Assembly: GCA_024236015.1 (NCBI GenBank)
Contig: JACKLK010000016.1
Location: 6,013 to 70,012, forward strand
Reading direction: 5' to 3'
Length of the DNA stretch: 64,000 nt
Source of the DNA: Rhodoferax sp.
GTDB taxonomy: Bacteria > Pseudomonadota > Gammaproteobacteria > Burkholderiales > Burkholderiaceae_C
In this document: positions 34,410 to 44,789 of the stretch, piece by piece
Layout: each line of letters begins with the position of its first letter
Position numbering within the stretch: position 1 is the first letter of the stretch
Program-made: the position numbers and the translations under genes
Notes under the pieces: model-generated
What the model saw: the letters and a program-made list of their open reading frames with translations, nothing else
Databases searched by the model: none
What the model was told of the DNA's origin: nothing

Positions 34410-34996
34410 GCCGCGCTCCCGGCCCACAGGTTGGGCACGAGCGTGTTGGAATAACCCGACACGAAGGGTTTGGCGATTCCGGTGTCCGGCGAAAACGCGT
34501 GGCGCTCGATGCGTCCGATGTTGCCCCCGTACAGATGGATGCTGATCGAGACGCGGTCGTCGAACGCGTTGCGCACCTGGTGGATATCGCCGATGCGGGG
34601 CGACACCCGGTCGATGTCACCGGGCTCGAGTCGTTCTTCGTCGGCATCTGCCACGAGTTCGCCGCGGTCGTTGCGGGAGAACCGTTGGCCGCACTCGGCC
34701 CCGCGCAGCATGGCGATGATGCCCCAGACCGTGTGGTCGTGGATCGGCGTCTTCTGCCCCGGCCCCCAGACGAAGCTGACCAGCGAGAAGCGGTCGAGCG
34801 GGTCGCCGTACAGCAGGTGTTGCTGGTAGTAGCGGGCGTCGGGCACCGCCATCGCATCGGGCAGCCAGTCGTCGTGCGCCACCAGTGCACGCATCAGCGG
34901 CGCCGCCTGTTCCAGCAGCTGCTCCTCGGCCACGGGGCCTTTCTCGACGAGCCGGGTCATTTGCTGCACGAATTCCAGCAGACGGTTGCCAGGCAT
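34406..34996 (-). CDS. Thiol dioxygenase (cysteine/3-mercaptopropionate dioxygenase family)
   Basis: A 196-residue cupin. Iron ligands are His86 and His88 in PIHDHTVWG and probably His139 in GDIHQVRN; S152-x-H154-x-Y156 in SIHLYGG matches the Ser-His-Tyr triad of these enzymes. They add O2 to a thiol, giving a sulfinate. The HDHTVWG form and size favour the bacterial 3-mercaptopropionate type, though cysteine cannot be excluded. ATG 34996 (MPGNRLLEFVQQMTRLVE) is the sensible start. It is coupled to the crotonase and lies 4 nt after the CoA transferase. Confidence 0.88.
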   Translation of the reverse strand: MPGNRLLEFVQQMTRLVEKGPVAEEQLLEQAAPLMRALVAHDDWLPDAMAVPDARYYQQHLLYGDPLDRFSLVSFVWGPGQKTPIHDHTVWGIIAMLRGAECGQRFSRNDRGELVADADEERLEPGDIDRVSPRIGDIHQVRNAFDDRVSISIHLYGGNIGRIERHAFSPDTGIAKPFVSGYSNTLVPNLWAGSAA

Positions 34997-35000
34997 GACG

Positions 35001-36182
35001 CTACTCCTCGGTCGTCGACGCTGCGCCGGCGGCGTATTGCCGGCGAACCGCGTCGGTGTGCTGGCCCAGCCCCGGCGGCGGCCTGCGGATCGCAAACCCC
35101 TGGCCGTTGACCCGGATGGGCGAGGCAAAGGTCCGGGTGGTGTCGCCCGTGGGCAAGGTCAGTTCCTGCACCCAGCCCATGTGCCGGGTCTGTGCATCGT
35201 CCAGCGCGGCAGCATAGTCGTTGATGCGCGCGTGCGGAACACCCGCGGCCTCGAACGCCGCGATCCAGTGGTCGACCGGCTTGTTACCGAAGGTGGCTTC
35301 CAGGATGTCCTTGAGCGCCGCCTGGTTGGCCGCGCGGTCGGTGGTGGTCGCGAACCGGGGGTCCTGCGCCAACGCGGGCAGTTCGACCACACGGCATACG
35401 GCGAGCCAGAGCTTGTGGTTGCCCGCCGCCACGGCGAAATAACCGTCGCGGGCCTTGAACGCCTGGTAGGGCGCATTGCGCGGGTGGGCGGAACCCAGCT
35501 TGCGCGGGCTGACGCCATTGCCGAAATATTCGCTGGTCTGCAGCGCACCGACACCCAGGGTGCAGCCGAACATCGGCACGTCGATGTGCGCGCCTTTTCC
35601 GCCGGCGCGCACATGGGCCAGGGATGCGGCAATCGAGAACGCAGCATACAGGCCCGATGCGAAGTCGGACAGCGGCACGCCGCACTTGACCGGCGCGCCA
35701 TCGGCTTCGCCGGTCACGCTCATGACGCCGGCGGCGGCCTGTATGGTCAGGTCGAATCCGCCTTCGGTCGCACGCGGGCCGCTCTGGCCATAGGCGGAGA
35801 TCGAGCAATACAACAGGCGGGGATGCGCGTCGGCAAAGCTGGCATAACCCAGGCCGAGCCGGTCCATCACACCGGGACGATTGTTCTCGACCACGACGTC
35901 GGCATCCAGGATCAACCGGCGCGCCAGCGCCACGTCGTCGTCCTGCTTGAGGTCGAGCACGACCGAGCGCTTGTTCCGGTTGAGCGACGCGAAGTTCTCG
36001 CTGTACCCGTTGCGCAAGGGTGGCCATTGGCGCAAGCCGTCACCGGCCGGCGGCTCCACCTTCACGACGTCGGCGCCGAAATCGGCCAGCAGCATGGCGG
36101 AAAAAGGGCCGGCGGCGGTCGAGCAGAACTCGATCACGCGAACACCCGCAAGAGGAAGGTTGGCGGAGGCGGTGGTGGTCAT
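35001..36182 (-). CDS. CaiB/BaiF (family III) CoA transferase
   Basis: A 393-residue family III CoA transferase that moves CoA between carboxylic acids. LAGVRVIEFCSTAAGPF and ADVVKVEPPAGD form the Rossmann part, and Asp144 in EGGFDLTIQA is the catalytic Asp that forms the mixed anhydride. Length is normal. ATG 36182 gives MTTTASANLPLAGVRV. It sits between the M19 peptidase and thiol dioxygenase genes, so its acid may be a product of their pathway. Confidence 0.92.
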   Translation of the reverse strand: MTTTASANLPLAGVRVIEFCSTAAGPFSAMLLADFGADVVKVEPPAGDGLRQWPPLRNGYSENFASLNRNKRSVVLDLKQDDDVALARRLILDADVVVENNRPGVMDRLGLGYASFADAHPRLLYCSISAYGQSGPRATEGGFDLTIQAAAGVMSVTGEADGAPVKCGVPLSDFASGLYAAFSIAASLAHVRAGGKGAHIDVPMFGCTLGVGALQTSEYFGNGVSPRKLGSAHPRNAPYQAFKARDGYFAVAAGNHKLWLAVCRVVELPALAQDPRFATTTDRAANQAALKDILEATFGNKPVDHWIAAFEAAGVPHARINDYAAALDDAQTRHMGWVQELTLPTGDTTRTFASPIRVNGQGFAIRRPPPGLGQHTDAVRRQYAAGAASTTEE

Positions 36183-36344
36183 GATGGCATGGGGACTTCT
36201 CGTTGGCGTTGACGCGTCGCGGGCGCCTGTGCGGCGACGCCGGGCTTTCGCGACGCATTGTCGCGGCACGGTTTGCCGTCGCGCCATTGTCATGGACGCT
36301 GGCCGCCGTTGCACGTGGCAGCGGCCCACGCCATCAACCCGGCC

Positions 36345-37310
36345 TCATCCCCACACCTGCCCCGCCACCCGCATCATGTTCCCGCCCATCACCAGCGACG
36401 CTTCGTCCGCCGTCATGCCGGTGCGCTGCAGCGCGGCCGACAGTTGCTGCCAGCTCTCGACCGGCGGATAGGCCGAGCGGACCAGCGCGCGATCGTAGCC
36501 GGCCGACTTCGGCCACCAGTAGGTGGCGTCGTAGTCGCCGGGCGGGGTGTCGTCGAGATCCGGCTGGCTGAAGCTGATGTCCAGGCCGATGCCCACGTGC
36601 TGCACCCCGACGAGGTCGGCCACGTAGGCGGCATGGCGCGCCACGTCGTCCGCGGTCGGCTGTTGCACGCCGAGAAAGAACGACACGCCGTTGACGCAGA
36701 TGACGCCGCCGGTGCCGGCGCAGGCCTTGATCTGTTCGTCCGTGATGTTGCGCCCGTGGTCGACCAGCGCCACCGGGTTGGCGTGGCTGAAGATCACCGG
36801 CTTGCCGGACGCAGCCATGATGTCCAGGCTGCACTTGCGCCCGGTATGCGAGCAGTCCATCAACACGCCGGCGGCGTTAATGGCGGCAACCACCTGGTGG
36901 CCCAGCGGCGTGAGGCCTTGCTCGGTGTCGTGGCATCCGCCGGCCACGCTGTTGTTGCGGTTGTAGGCCAGGTGCATCTGGTGCACGCCCAGGCTCTTGT
37001 ACAGCGCGACCATCTCGGGCTGCTCGAGCAGCGGCATCGCGCCCTCGAGGTCGAAGCCGATGCCGATGCAGCCGGCGGCCCTGGCCGCGTCGATGTCCTG
37101 CAGCCGGTGCACCAGCCGGTACTTGTCCGGATGGGCGGCGATGGTGGCGCGGAAACCGGCGATCACGGCCATCACCTGCGGCAACGGGTTCATGTCCATG
37201 CCGATGTTGATGGACACGTAGTGCACGCCGGCGGCGCGCAGGCGGTCGATCGGCGCAAAGTCCGCCTGCGGATGCAGCGGCAGGCAGGCGTGGGCTTCCC
37301 AGTGGATCAT
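36345..37310 (-). CDS. M19 family (renal/membrane-type) dipeptidase
   Basis: A 321-residue TIM-barrel metallodipeptidase. Expected zinc ligands: His7 in EAHACLPL, Glu89 in GFDLEGA, His155 in DCSHTGR and His176 in IFSHANP. The Asp of the usual HxD is Cys9 here (H-A-C), which changes one metal ligand. No signal peptide, so cytosolic. M19 enzymes cleave dipeptides including Cys-Gly and D-residue dipeptides. It follows the dipeptide-type transporter genes in the same direction, so it may hydrolyse the imported peptide. Confidence 0.9.
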   Translation of the reverse strand: MIHWEAHACLPLHPQADFAPIDRLRAAGVHYVSINIGMDMNPLPQVMAVIAGFRATIAAHPDKYRLVHRLQDIDAARAAGCIGIGFDLEGAMPLLEQPEMVALYKSLGVHQMHLAYNRNNSVAGGCHDTEQGLTPLGHQVVAAINAAGVLMDCSHTGRKCSLDIMAASGKPVIFSHANPVALVDHGRNITDEQIKACAGTGGVICVNGVSFFLGVQQPTADDVARHAAYVADLVGVQHVGIGLDISFSQPDLDDTPPGDYDATYWWPKSAGYDRALVRSAYPPVESWQQLSAALQRTGMTADEASLVMGGNMMRVAGQVWG

Positions 37311-37403
37311 GGCGAGGATTCCAGTGCAATGAAAGAGTGGAACACGAGGGTCGGAATCATCACACAAGGCCGGCAGCCGGGCGTGTGTGCGGATTGGCGT
37401 GGT

Positions 37404-38207
37404 TCAGGCGCGCACCGCGTCGCGGTTGAATCCGCCCGAGGCTTCCATCAGCCTGCGGGTGTAGTCCTGCGTCACGGCGTGTGCGGCCAGGTCGCCGGAC
37501 GACAGCAACTCGACCGTCTGGCCGCGCTGCATCACCATCAGCTTCTCGCACATGTGGGTGACCACCGCGAGGTCATGGCTGACCATGATGAAGGTCAGGC
37601 CGCGCCGGCGGCGCAGTTCCTCGAGCAGGTTCAGCACCTCGGCCTGCACCGACGCGTCCAGCGCCGACGTGGGTTCGTCGAGCAGCATGATCTGCGGCTC
37701 CAGGATCAGCGCACGCGCGATCGCGATGCGCTGGCGCTGGCCGCCCGAGAGCTGGTGCGGATAACGGAACCGGAATCCCCGGCCCAGGCCGACCTCGTCG
37801 AGCGCGCGTTCGATGCGGGTCTCGGCGTCGCCGATGCCATGGATGGCCAGCGGTTCGGCCAGGATGCGGTCCACCGTCTGGCGCGGATGCAAGGAGCCGT
37901 AGGGATCCTGGAACACCATCTGCACGAGACGGCGGAACGGCTTGCTGCCCGGTGGCGGCAAGGTCAAGCCGCTGCCGCCGATCAGCTGCACCGTACCCGA
38001 GGCCAGCGGCGCCAGTCCGCAGATGGCGCGCAGCACGGTGGACTTGCCGGAGCCGGATTCGCCGACGATGCCGAAGCTCTCGCCGGGCTCGACCCGCAGC
38101 GTCGTGTCGGCCACCGCGACGAAATGGTCGTAGACCACGCGCAGGTTCAGCGCATGCAGGCCGACCGATTCGACCTGTCGGGTGTCCAGCGTGGGTTCGA
38201 TCGTCAT
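37404..38207 (-). CDS. Peptide ABC transporter ATP-binding protein (DppF/OppF-like)
   Basis: A 267-residue ATPase: Walker A GESGSGKST, signature LSGGQRQRIAIARAL, Walker B IMLLDEPTSALD, and switch His in MVSHDLAVV. Length is short for the family and the usual C-terminal zinc/Cys tail is absent. ATG 38207 overlaps the stop of the upstream ATPase by ATGA. It energises the permease pair at 39.4-41.4 kb. Confidence 0.93.
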   Translation of the reverse strand: MTIEPTLDTRQVESVGLHALNLRVVYDHFVAVADTTLRVEPGESFGIVGESGSGKSTVLRAICGLAPLASGTVQLIGGSGLTLPPPGSKPFRRLVQMVFQDPYGSLHPRQTVDRILAEPLAIHGIGDAETRIERALDEVGLGRGFRFRYPHQLSGGQRQRIAIARALILEPQIMLLDEPTSALDASVQAEVLNLLEELRRRRGLTFIMVSHDLAVVTHMCEKLMVMQRGQTVELLSSGDLAAHAVTQDYTRRLMEASGGFNRDAVRA

Positions 38208-39364
38208 AGTGCCCACTCCGGCCGGCGGTCCAGTGTCGGCAGGGGGTGGCGGTCGTCCGCCAGTTTCGGCAGGCAGTTCAGCAGGCCGCGGGTGTAGGGG
38301 TGCTTGGCGTCGGCCAGCGCACCGGAGGACACCTCCTCGACGATCTTGCCGGCATACATCACCAGGATGCGGTCGCAGAAGGTCGACACCAGGCGCAGGT
38401 CGTGCGAGATGAAGACCAGGCCCATGCCGCGGTCGGTCACCAGCTTGTCCATGATGGCCAGCACCTGCAGCTGCACCGTCACGTCCAGCGCGGATGTCGG
38501 TTCGTCGGCGATCAGCAGTTCGGGGTCGGCGATCAGCATCATCGCGATCATCGCGCGTTGGCCCATGCCGCCCGAGACTTCGTGCGGATACAGCTTGTAG
38601 ACCCGTTCCGGCTGGTCGATCTGCACCGCCGCCAGCGCCTCGATCGCCTTGTCGCGTGCCTCGCGGCCCGAGATGCGGCGATGCGCACGCAGCGTCTCCA
38701 CGATCTGGTCGCCGATGGTCATGACCGGGTTGAGCGAGAACTTCGGGTCCTGCAACACCATGGCGATGCGCCCGCCGCGCAGGTCGCGCCGGTCCTTGGC
38801 CGAGCAGGTGAGCAGGTCGGTGCCGTGGAACTCCAGCCGCCGGGCCGTGACCTGGCCTTCGGGCGCCGTCAGGCCCAGGATGGCGCGGCCGGTCTGCGAC
38901 TTGCCGGAGCCGGACTCGCCGACGATGCCCAGGCGCTCGCGACCGAGCGTGAACGACACGCCGCGCACGGCTTCGGTCCGCCCGCCGTCGCGGCTCGGAA
39001 AGGACACGCGCAGGTCTTCGACGACCAGCACGGGGCGTGGCAGCGGCACCGAGGACTTGAACGCCGGCTCGATCCGGTCGGTCTCGTCGGCCAGCACCGG
39101 CTCCGCCGCCGCCGCGCGCGTCGGTGGGGGTGGCGATGGTGGCGGCACGTCGGCGTCCGCTACCGGCAGCGCCGGCTCGGCCGCCACGTCTGTCTGCGGA
39201 TCGTGTCCGGCCGGCACCGGATCGGCTTGCGCCGCCGGCGGCTGTTCGGGCTGCGGCTGCGCGCCGTCCGGCGGCGCGGCCGTCGGGGCCGGGTGTTGCA
39301 GCAGTCCTTCCGGGTCGGCCTTCTCGACGCCCTTCTTGGCCAGCGCCTTGTCGATGATGCTCAT
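38204..39364 (-). CDS. Peptide ABC transporter ATP-binding protein (DppD/OppD-like) with Pro/Ala-rich extension
   Basis: A 386-residue ATPase. The core starts near residue 112 (VLVVEDLRVSF): Walker A GESGSGKSQ, signature VSGGMGQRAMIAMML and Walker B LLIADEPTSALD. Residues about 20-108 are a low-complexity Pro/Ala/Gln/Asp tail not normal for the family. The start is supported by GGAGG (39371-39375) 6 nt before ATG 39364, whereas no good site precedes the core. The stop overlaps the DppF-like start. Extension function unknown. Confidence 0.92.
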   Translation of the reverse strand: MSIIDKALAKKGVEKADPEGLLQHPAPTAAPPDGAQPQPEQPPAAQADPVPAGHDPQTDVAAEPALPVADADVPPPSPPPPTRAAAAEPVLADETDRIEPAFKSSVPLPRPVLVVEDLRVSFPSRDGGRTEAVRGVSFTLGRERLGIVGESGSGKSQTGRAILGLTAPEGQVTARRLEFHGTDLLTCSAKDRRDLRGGRIAMVLQDPKFSLNPVMTIGDQIVETLRAHRRISGREARDKAIEALAAVQIDQPERVYKLYPHEVSGGMGQRAMIAMMLIADPELLIADEPTSALDVTVQLQVLAIMDKLVTDRGMGLVFISHDLRLVSTFCDRILVMYAGKIVEEVSSGALADAKHPYTRGLLNCLPKLADDRHPLPTLDRRPEWAL

Positions 39365-39395
39365 GCCAGGCCTCCGCAGGCGCGCGTTGACGGTC

Positions 39396-40325
39396 TCATT
39401 TCACCCCCTTCGGGTCGAGCGCATCGCGCAGGCCGTCGCCGAGCAGGTTGAACGCCAGCGACACCAGAAAGATCGCCGCGCCCGGCGCCGCGGCCACCCA
39501 CCACTGGTCGAGCACGTAGAGCCGGCCGTTGGCAATCAGGGCGCCCCATTCGGGCATCGGCGGCTGCGCGCCCAGGCCGAGGAAACCCAGGCCGGCGGCG
39601 GTCAGGATGATGCCGGCCATGTCCAGCGTGACCCGCACGATGACCGAGGACACGCACAGCGGCATGATGTGGCGCAGCACGATGCGCCAGGGCGAGGCGC
39701 CGATCAGTTGCACCGCGGCGATGTAGTCGGCCTGGCGGATGGTCAGCGTCTCGGCGCGCGCGATGCGCGCATATGGCGGCCAGGAGGTGATGGCGATCGC
39801 GATCACCGCGTTCTCGATGCCTGGCCCCAGTGCGGCGACGAAGGCCAGCGCCAGGATCAGGCGCGGAAACGCCAGGAAGATGTCGGTGATGCGCATCAGC
39901 GCGGCGTCGACCCAGCCGCCGGCGTACCCGGCCACGGTGCCGACGATCAGGCCGATCGGCGCGGCCAGCACCGCCACCAGCGCCACCACGTACAGCGTGA
40001 CGCGCGAGCCGTGGATGATGCGCGACAGGATGTCGCGCCCCTGGTCGTCGGTGCCGAGCCAGTGCGTGCTCGAGGGCTCGAGCAGTCGGGTCGTGCGCAG
40101 GTCGCCTTCGTATGGCGAAAACGGCGCCAGCTGGTTGGCGAAGATCGCCACCAGCACCAGTGCCAGCACGATGCCCAGGCCCAGCATGGCCAGCCGGTTG
40201 CGGGCGAAGGTGCGCCAGGCGCCATAGGCACGGCCCAGCGATGCCTGGCGCCGCGATTGCGGTCGCTCGGACATCAGCCAGTCGTGCAGGCTTTCTTTCG
40301 GGGCGGATGCGGCGGGACTGTTCAT
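39396..40325 (-). CDS. Peptide ABC transporter permease (DppC/OppC-like)
   Basis: A 309-residue inner-membrane permease. The N-terminal cytoplasmic region precedes LAMLGLGIVLALVLVAIFA; HWLGTDDQGRDILSRIIHGSRV is the DppC hallmark and AAVQLIGASPWRIVLRHIMP is the EAA coupling loop. ATG 40325 overlaps the stop of the DppB-like gene (ATGA). An in-frame open region upstream is only antisense-type extension. Confidence 0.94.
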   Translation of the reverse strand: MNSPAASAPKESLHDWLMSERPQSRRQASLGRAYGAWRTFARNRLAMLGLGIVLALVLVAIFANQLAPFSPYEGDLRTTRLLEPSSTHWLGTDDQGRDILSRIIHGSRVTLYVVALVAVLAAPIGLIVGTVAGYAGGWVDAALMRITDIFLAFPRLILALAFVAALGPGIENAVIAIAITSWPPYARIARAETLTIRQADYIAAVQLIGASPWRIVLRHIMPLCVSSVIVRVTLDMAGIILTAAGLGFLGLGAQPPMPEWGALIANGRLYVLDQWWVAAAPGAAIFLVSLAFNLLGDGLRDALDPKGVK

Positions 40326-41389
40326 CGGGTACGGGTACGCGGGTCGAGCAGTTTGTAGAGCAGGTCCGACAGCAGGTTCAGTCCGATGAAGATCGAACCC
40401 ACGACGATGGTGCCGCCGAGCACGGCGTTCATGTCGGCGTTCTGCAGCGAATTGGTGATGTACAGGCCCAGGCCGGGCCAGGCGAACACGGTCTCGGTGA
40501 GCACCGAGCCCTCGAGCAGGCCGGCGTAGGACAAGGCCACGACGGTGACCAGCGGCACCATGGCGTTGCGCAAGGCATGGCGCCAGATGATGCGTGTCTC
40601 CGACAGCCCCTTGGCGCGCGCGGCGATCACGTATTCCTGCGCCAGTTCGTTGAGCATGAACGAACGCGTCATGCGGCTGATGTAGGCCAGCGAGAAATAT
40701 CCGAGCAGGCTGGCCGGCAGGATCAGGTGCGACAACACATTGCGGAACGCATCCCACTGGCCCTGGCGCGCGGTGTCCAGCAGCAGGAAGCCGGTCTCCA
40801 GCGTGACCGAATATTCGTAGGCGACGTCGATGCGGCCCGGGCCGCCGACCCATCCGAGCCGGGCGTAGAACAACACCAGGCCCATCAGGCCGAGCCAGAA
40901 GATCGGCACCGAATAACCGACCAGGCCCATCACGCGCACGACCTGGTCGACCATGCCGCCGCGGCGCACGGCCGCCCACACGCCCAGCGGAATGCCGATG
41001 CCGGCGCCGATGATGATGCCCAGCGTGGCCAGCTCGATGGTGGCCGGGAAGGTGCGCTTGATGTCGGTCATCACCGGGTTGGAGGTCAGCACCGAGGTGC
41101 CGAAATCGCCGGTCGCGACCTTCTTCAGGTAGATGCCGAACTGGGTGTACAGTGGCTTGTTCAGCCCCATTTCCTCGCGCACCCGTTCCACCACGTGTTC
41201 CGGCGCCCGGTCGCCGACGATGGCCAGCACCGGGTCGATCGGCATCACGCGGCCGATGAAAAAGGTGACCGCGAGCAGACCCAGGTAGGTCAACGCGATG
41301 ACCCCCAGGAAGTTGACGCCACTCTTGATGGCGCCTGCCAAACGGGCGCCGCCCGGACGACCGGGCGGCGATTGCACTTCAGCGTTCAA
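40322..41389 (-). CDS. Peptide ABC transporter permease (DppB/OppB-like)
   Basis: A 355-residue inner-membrane permease. MPIDPVLAIVGDRAP and LNKPLYTQFGIYLKKVATGDFG form the periplasmic N-terminal part, and VIAARAKGLSETRIIWRHALRNA is the EAA loop. The length includes a loop with GRIDVAYEYSVTLETG. It follows the binding-protein gene by 21 nt and is coupled to the DppC-like gene. Confidence 0.94.
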   Translation of the reverse strand: MNAEVQSPPGRPGGARLAGAIKSGVNFLGVIALTYLGLLAVTFFIGRVMPIDPVLAIVGDRAPEHVVERVREEMGLNKPLYTQFGIYLKKVATGDFGTSVLTSNPVMTDIKRTFPATIELATLGIIIGAGIGIPLGVWAAVRRGGMVDQVVRVMGLVGYSVPIFWLGLMGLVLFYARLGWVGGPGRIDVAYEYSVTLETGFLLLDTARQGQWDAFRNVLSHLILPASLLGYFSLAYISRMTRSFMLNELAQEYVIAARAKGLSETRIIWRHALRNAMVPLVTVVALSYAGLLEGSVLTETVFAWPGLGLYITNSLQNADMNAVLGGTIVVGSIFIGLNLLSDLLYKLLDPRTRTR

Positions 41390-41410
41390 ACCGGAACCGT
41401 CAGGCGGGTC

Positions 41411-43009
41411 TTACTTGCTGACCTTGAACATGTAGGTCGCGTCCGACGTCGGGCCGATCTTGAAGTCCTTGACGTCGCTGCGGATCGCGGCCGTCTCGAT
41501 CATCTGACCGATCATGACGAAGGGGCTGACCTTGCGGTGGTCGGCCTGCAGTTCCAGGTACATGGCCTTGCGCTTGTTGCCGTCGCGCTCGAGCACGGCC
41601 GCGTCGGCCTTCTTGGTCATCTCGGGGATGTCCCAGGCATTGCGCCAGGCCAGCGGCTTGGACTTGGCGTTGTCGCCGTTGTCCGGGTTGCGGGCGAAGG
41701 TGTCGGCATTGGTGTGCGGATCCCAGTAGTCGGCGCCCCACTGGCCGATGTAGATGTCGTGCTGGCGCGCGCGGTACTTGGTCAGCGTCTGCTTGCCGTC
41801 GCCGGGCAGGATTTCCATCTCGATGCCGGCGCGCTTGAGCGTCTGCTGGATCGCCTCGGTCATGCCCTGGACCGGCTGCGTCGTGCGCATGTCGATGGTG
41901 ATCTTGAAGCCGTTCGGATGGCCGGCCTTGGCCAGCAGCGCCTTGGCCTTCTCGACGTCGAGCTTGTACGGCTTGTCGGTGCTGGCACCGAGCAGGCCCA
42001 CGGGCAGGAAGTTCTGGTGCACGACGCCGATGTTCTTGATCATCGTGGCGCCGATCGCGTCGTAGTCGACCAGCCACTTGAAGGCTTCGCGCACCTCGGG
42101 CTTGGACAGGATCGGATGTTTCTGGTTCAGGCTGAAGTACCAGACCGTGCCCTTGGGTGTGGCCGTGGTCTTGATGTCCTTGTTGCTGGCCAGTGCGTCC
42201 AGGTCCTGCGGCTGCAGGTTGCGCGCGATGTCGGCGTCGCCTTTTTCCAGCATCAGGCGCTGCGTGGCCGCTTCCTTGACGTGGCGGTAGATGACGCGTG
42301 TGAGCTTGGATTTCTCGCCCCAGTAGTTGTCGTTGCGCTCGAGCAGCACGACTTCATTGGCGCGCCACTCGCGCAGCTTCATCGGGCCGGAGCCGGCATA
42401 GTTGGTCTTGAGCCAGCCATAACCCATGTCGCCGCCCGTCTCCTTGGACATCAGCAGCTTCTTGTCGACGATGGCCGCGACGTTGGCGGTCAGGCAGTTG
42501 TAGACGAAGGTCGGCGCGTAGGCCTGGTCGGTCTCGATCGTCAGGCTCAGCGGGCCGGTCTGCTTGATCTTGTCCTTGACGTTGTCCTTGGTCAGGCCGA
42601 ACTGCGTCAGGATGAAGGCCGGTGTCTTGTCCAGCTGGATCACGCGCTGCAGCGAGTAGACGACGTCTTCGGCGGTCAGCGGGTTGCCCGAGGCGAACTT
42701 GACGCCGGGGCGCAGTTCGAAGGTATAGGTCTTGCCGTCCGGCGACACCGACCACTTGGTGGCGAGGTCGGCCACCAGCTTGGACGGGTCGTTGACGTCG
42801 TAACGCAGCAGGCGGTCATAGGAGTTGCCCATCACCTCGCCAGCCGAGATCTCGAACGCCTCGGCCGGGTCCATCGTGATGATGTCGTCGATGGCCCAGG
42901 TCACGACCAGCGTGTCCTTGGGCGTGGCGGCCAGTACGCTGGTCGCCGGAAGCGCGAACGCGGTCGCCACCGCCAGCGCCGCTGCGGAACGGATAAACAT
43001 GGATTTCAC
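41411..43009 (-). CDS. Peptide ABC transporter substrate-binding protein (SBP_bac_5)
   Basis: A 532-residue periplasmic binding protein of the DppA/OppA family. The signal peptide (AAALAVATAFALPATSVLAA) is clear. The mature part has ITMDPAEAFEISAGEVMGNSYDRLL, WSVSPDGKTYTFELRPG and the EAFKWLVDYDAI region typical of the family. GTG 43009 is preferred since AGGAG (43016-43020) lies 6 nt upstream; ATG 43000 is second choice. It is the first gene of the transporter operon that runs to the M19 dipeptidase and beyond. Ligand is probably a small peptide or peptide-like compound. Confidence 0.93.
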   Translation of the reverse strand: MKSMFIRSAAALAVATAFALPATSVLAATPKDTLVVTWAIDDIITMDPAEAFEISAGEVMGNSYDRLLRYDVNDPSKLVADLATKWSVSPDGKTYTFELRPGVKFASGNPLTAEDVVYSLQRVIQLDKTPAFILTQFGLTKDNVKDKIKQTGPLSLTIETDQAYAPTFVYNCLTANVAAIVDKKLLMSKETGGDMGYGWLKTNYAGSGPMKLREWRANEVVLLERNDNYWGEKSKLTRVIYRHVKEAATQRLMLEKGDADIARNLQPQDLDALASNKDIKTTATPKGTVWYFSLNQKHPILSKPEVREAFKWLVDYDAIGATMIKNIGVVHQNFLPVGLLGASTDKPYKLDVEKAKALLAKAGHPNGFKITIDMRTTQPVQGMTEAIQQTLKRAGIEMEILPGDGKQTLTKYRARQHDIYIGQWGADYWDPHTNADTFARNPDNGDNAKSKPLAWRNAWDIPEMTKKADAAVLERDGNKRKAMYLELQADHRKVSPFVMIGQMIETAAIRSDVKDFKIGPTSDATYMFKVSK

Positions 43010-43346
43010 GAATAGCTCCTTGGGGGAAAGATAGGGACCCGAACCTCGGGCGGGGATGTTATCGCACGGGATACGGGGACTGCCGTTGCAAGAACAGTGC
43101 CCGAAACGCCGCGGTTCGCATCCTCCCGACGGAACCGGTACGAGGCTGCGATTCTGGGCCTGTCGCCGGGCATGCGCCATCGGGGTTTACCAGTGGGTAA
43201 AACTCGCAAAAAATGCACGCGGCAGCGCGCGGATGCATGCCGGCGTTCAGGGGTGCCGGCATGCACCGGCCCGCGTCGCCCGGTCGTGCTGCGCACCGCG
43301 CCGGTGCCGGGCGCCGCGGCGCCAGTTCGGTGCGCGGGACGCAGGC
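43010..43346. other. 337-bp gap with two inverted repeats; no gene seen
   Basis: The gap lies upstream of the binding-protein gene. It contains TTTACC/GGTAAA (43186-43191, 43196-43201; loop AGTG), which could be an operator, and a perfect 11-bp stem TGCATGCCGGC/GCCGGCATGCA (43234-43244, 43255-43265; 10-nt loop), which lies just past the decarboxylase stop and may terminate that transcript. A short A-rich patch at 43208-43213 lies between them. No convincing protein or RNA gene. Confidence 0.5.

Positions 43347-44785
<1,439 letters not shown>

Positions 44786-44789
<4 letters not shown>

Noticed and set aside
36214..36240. GCGTCGC/GCGACGC inverted repeat before the CoA transferase gene
   Set aside because: Seven GC-rich pairs with a 13-nt loop; too likely by chance in this DNA to call a regulatory element.
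40112..43015. 967-codon plus-strand frame
   Set aside because: Opposite the peptide permease and binding-protein genes; no domain can be read in it.
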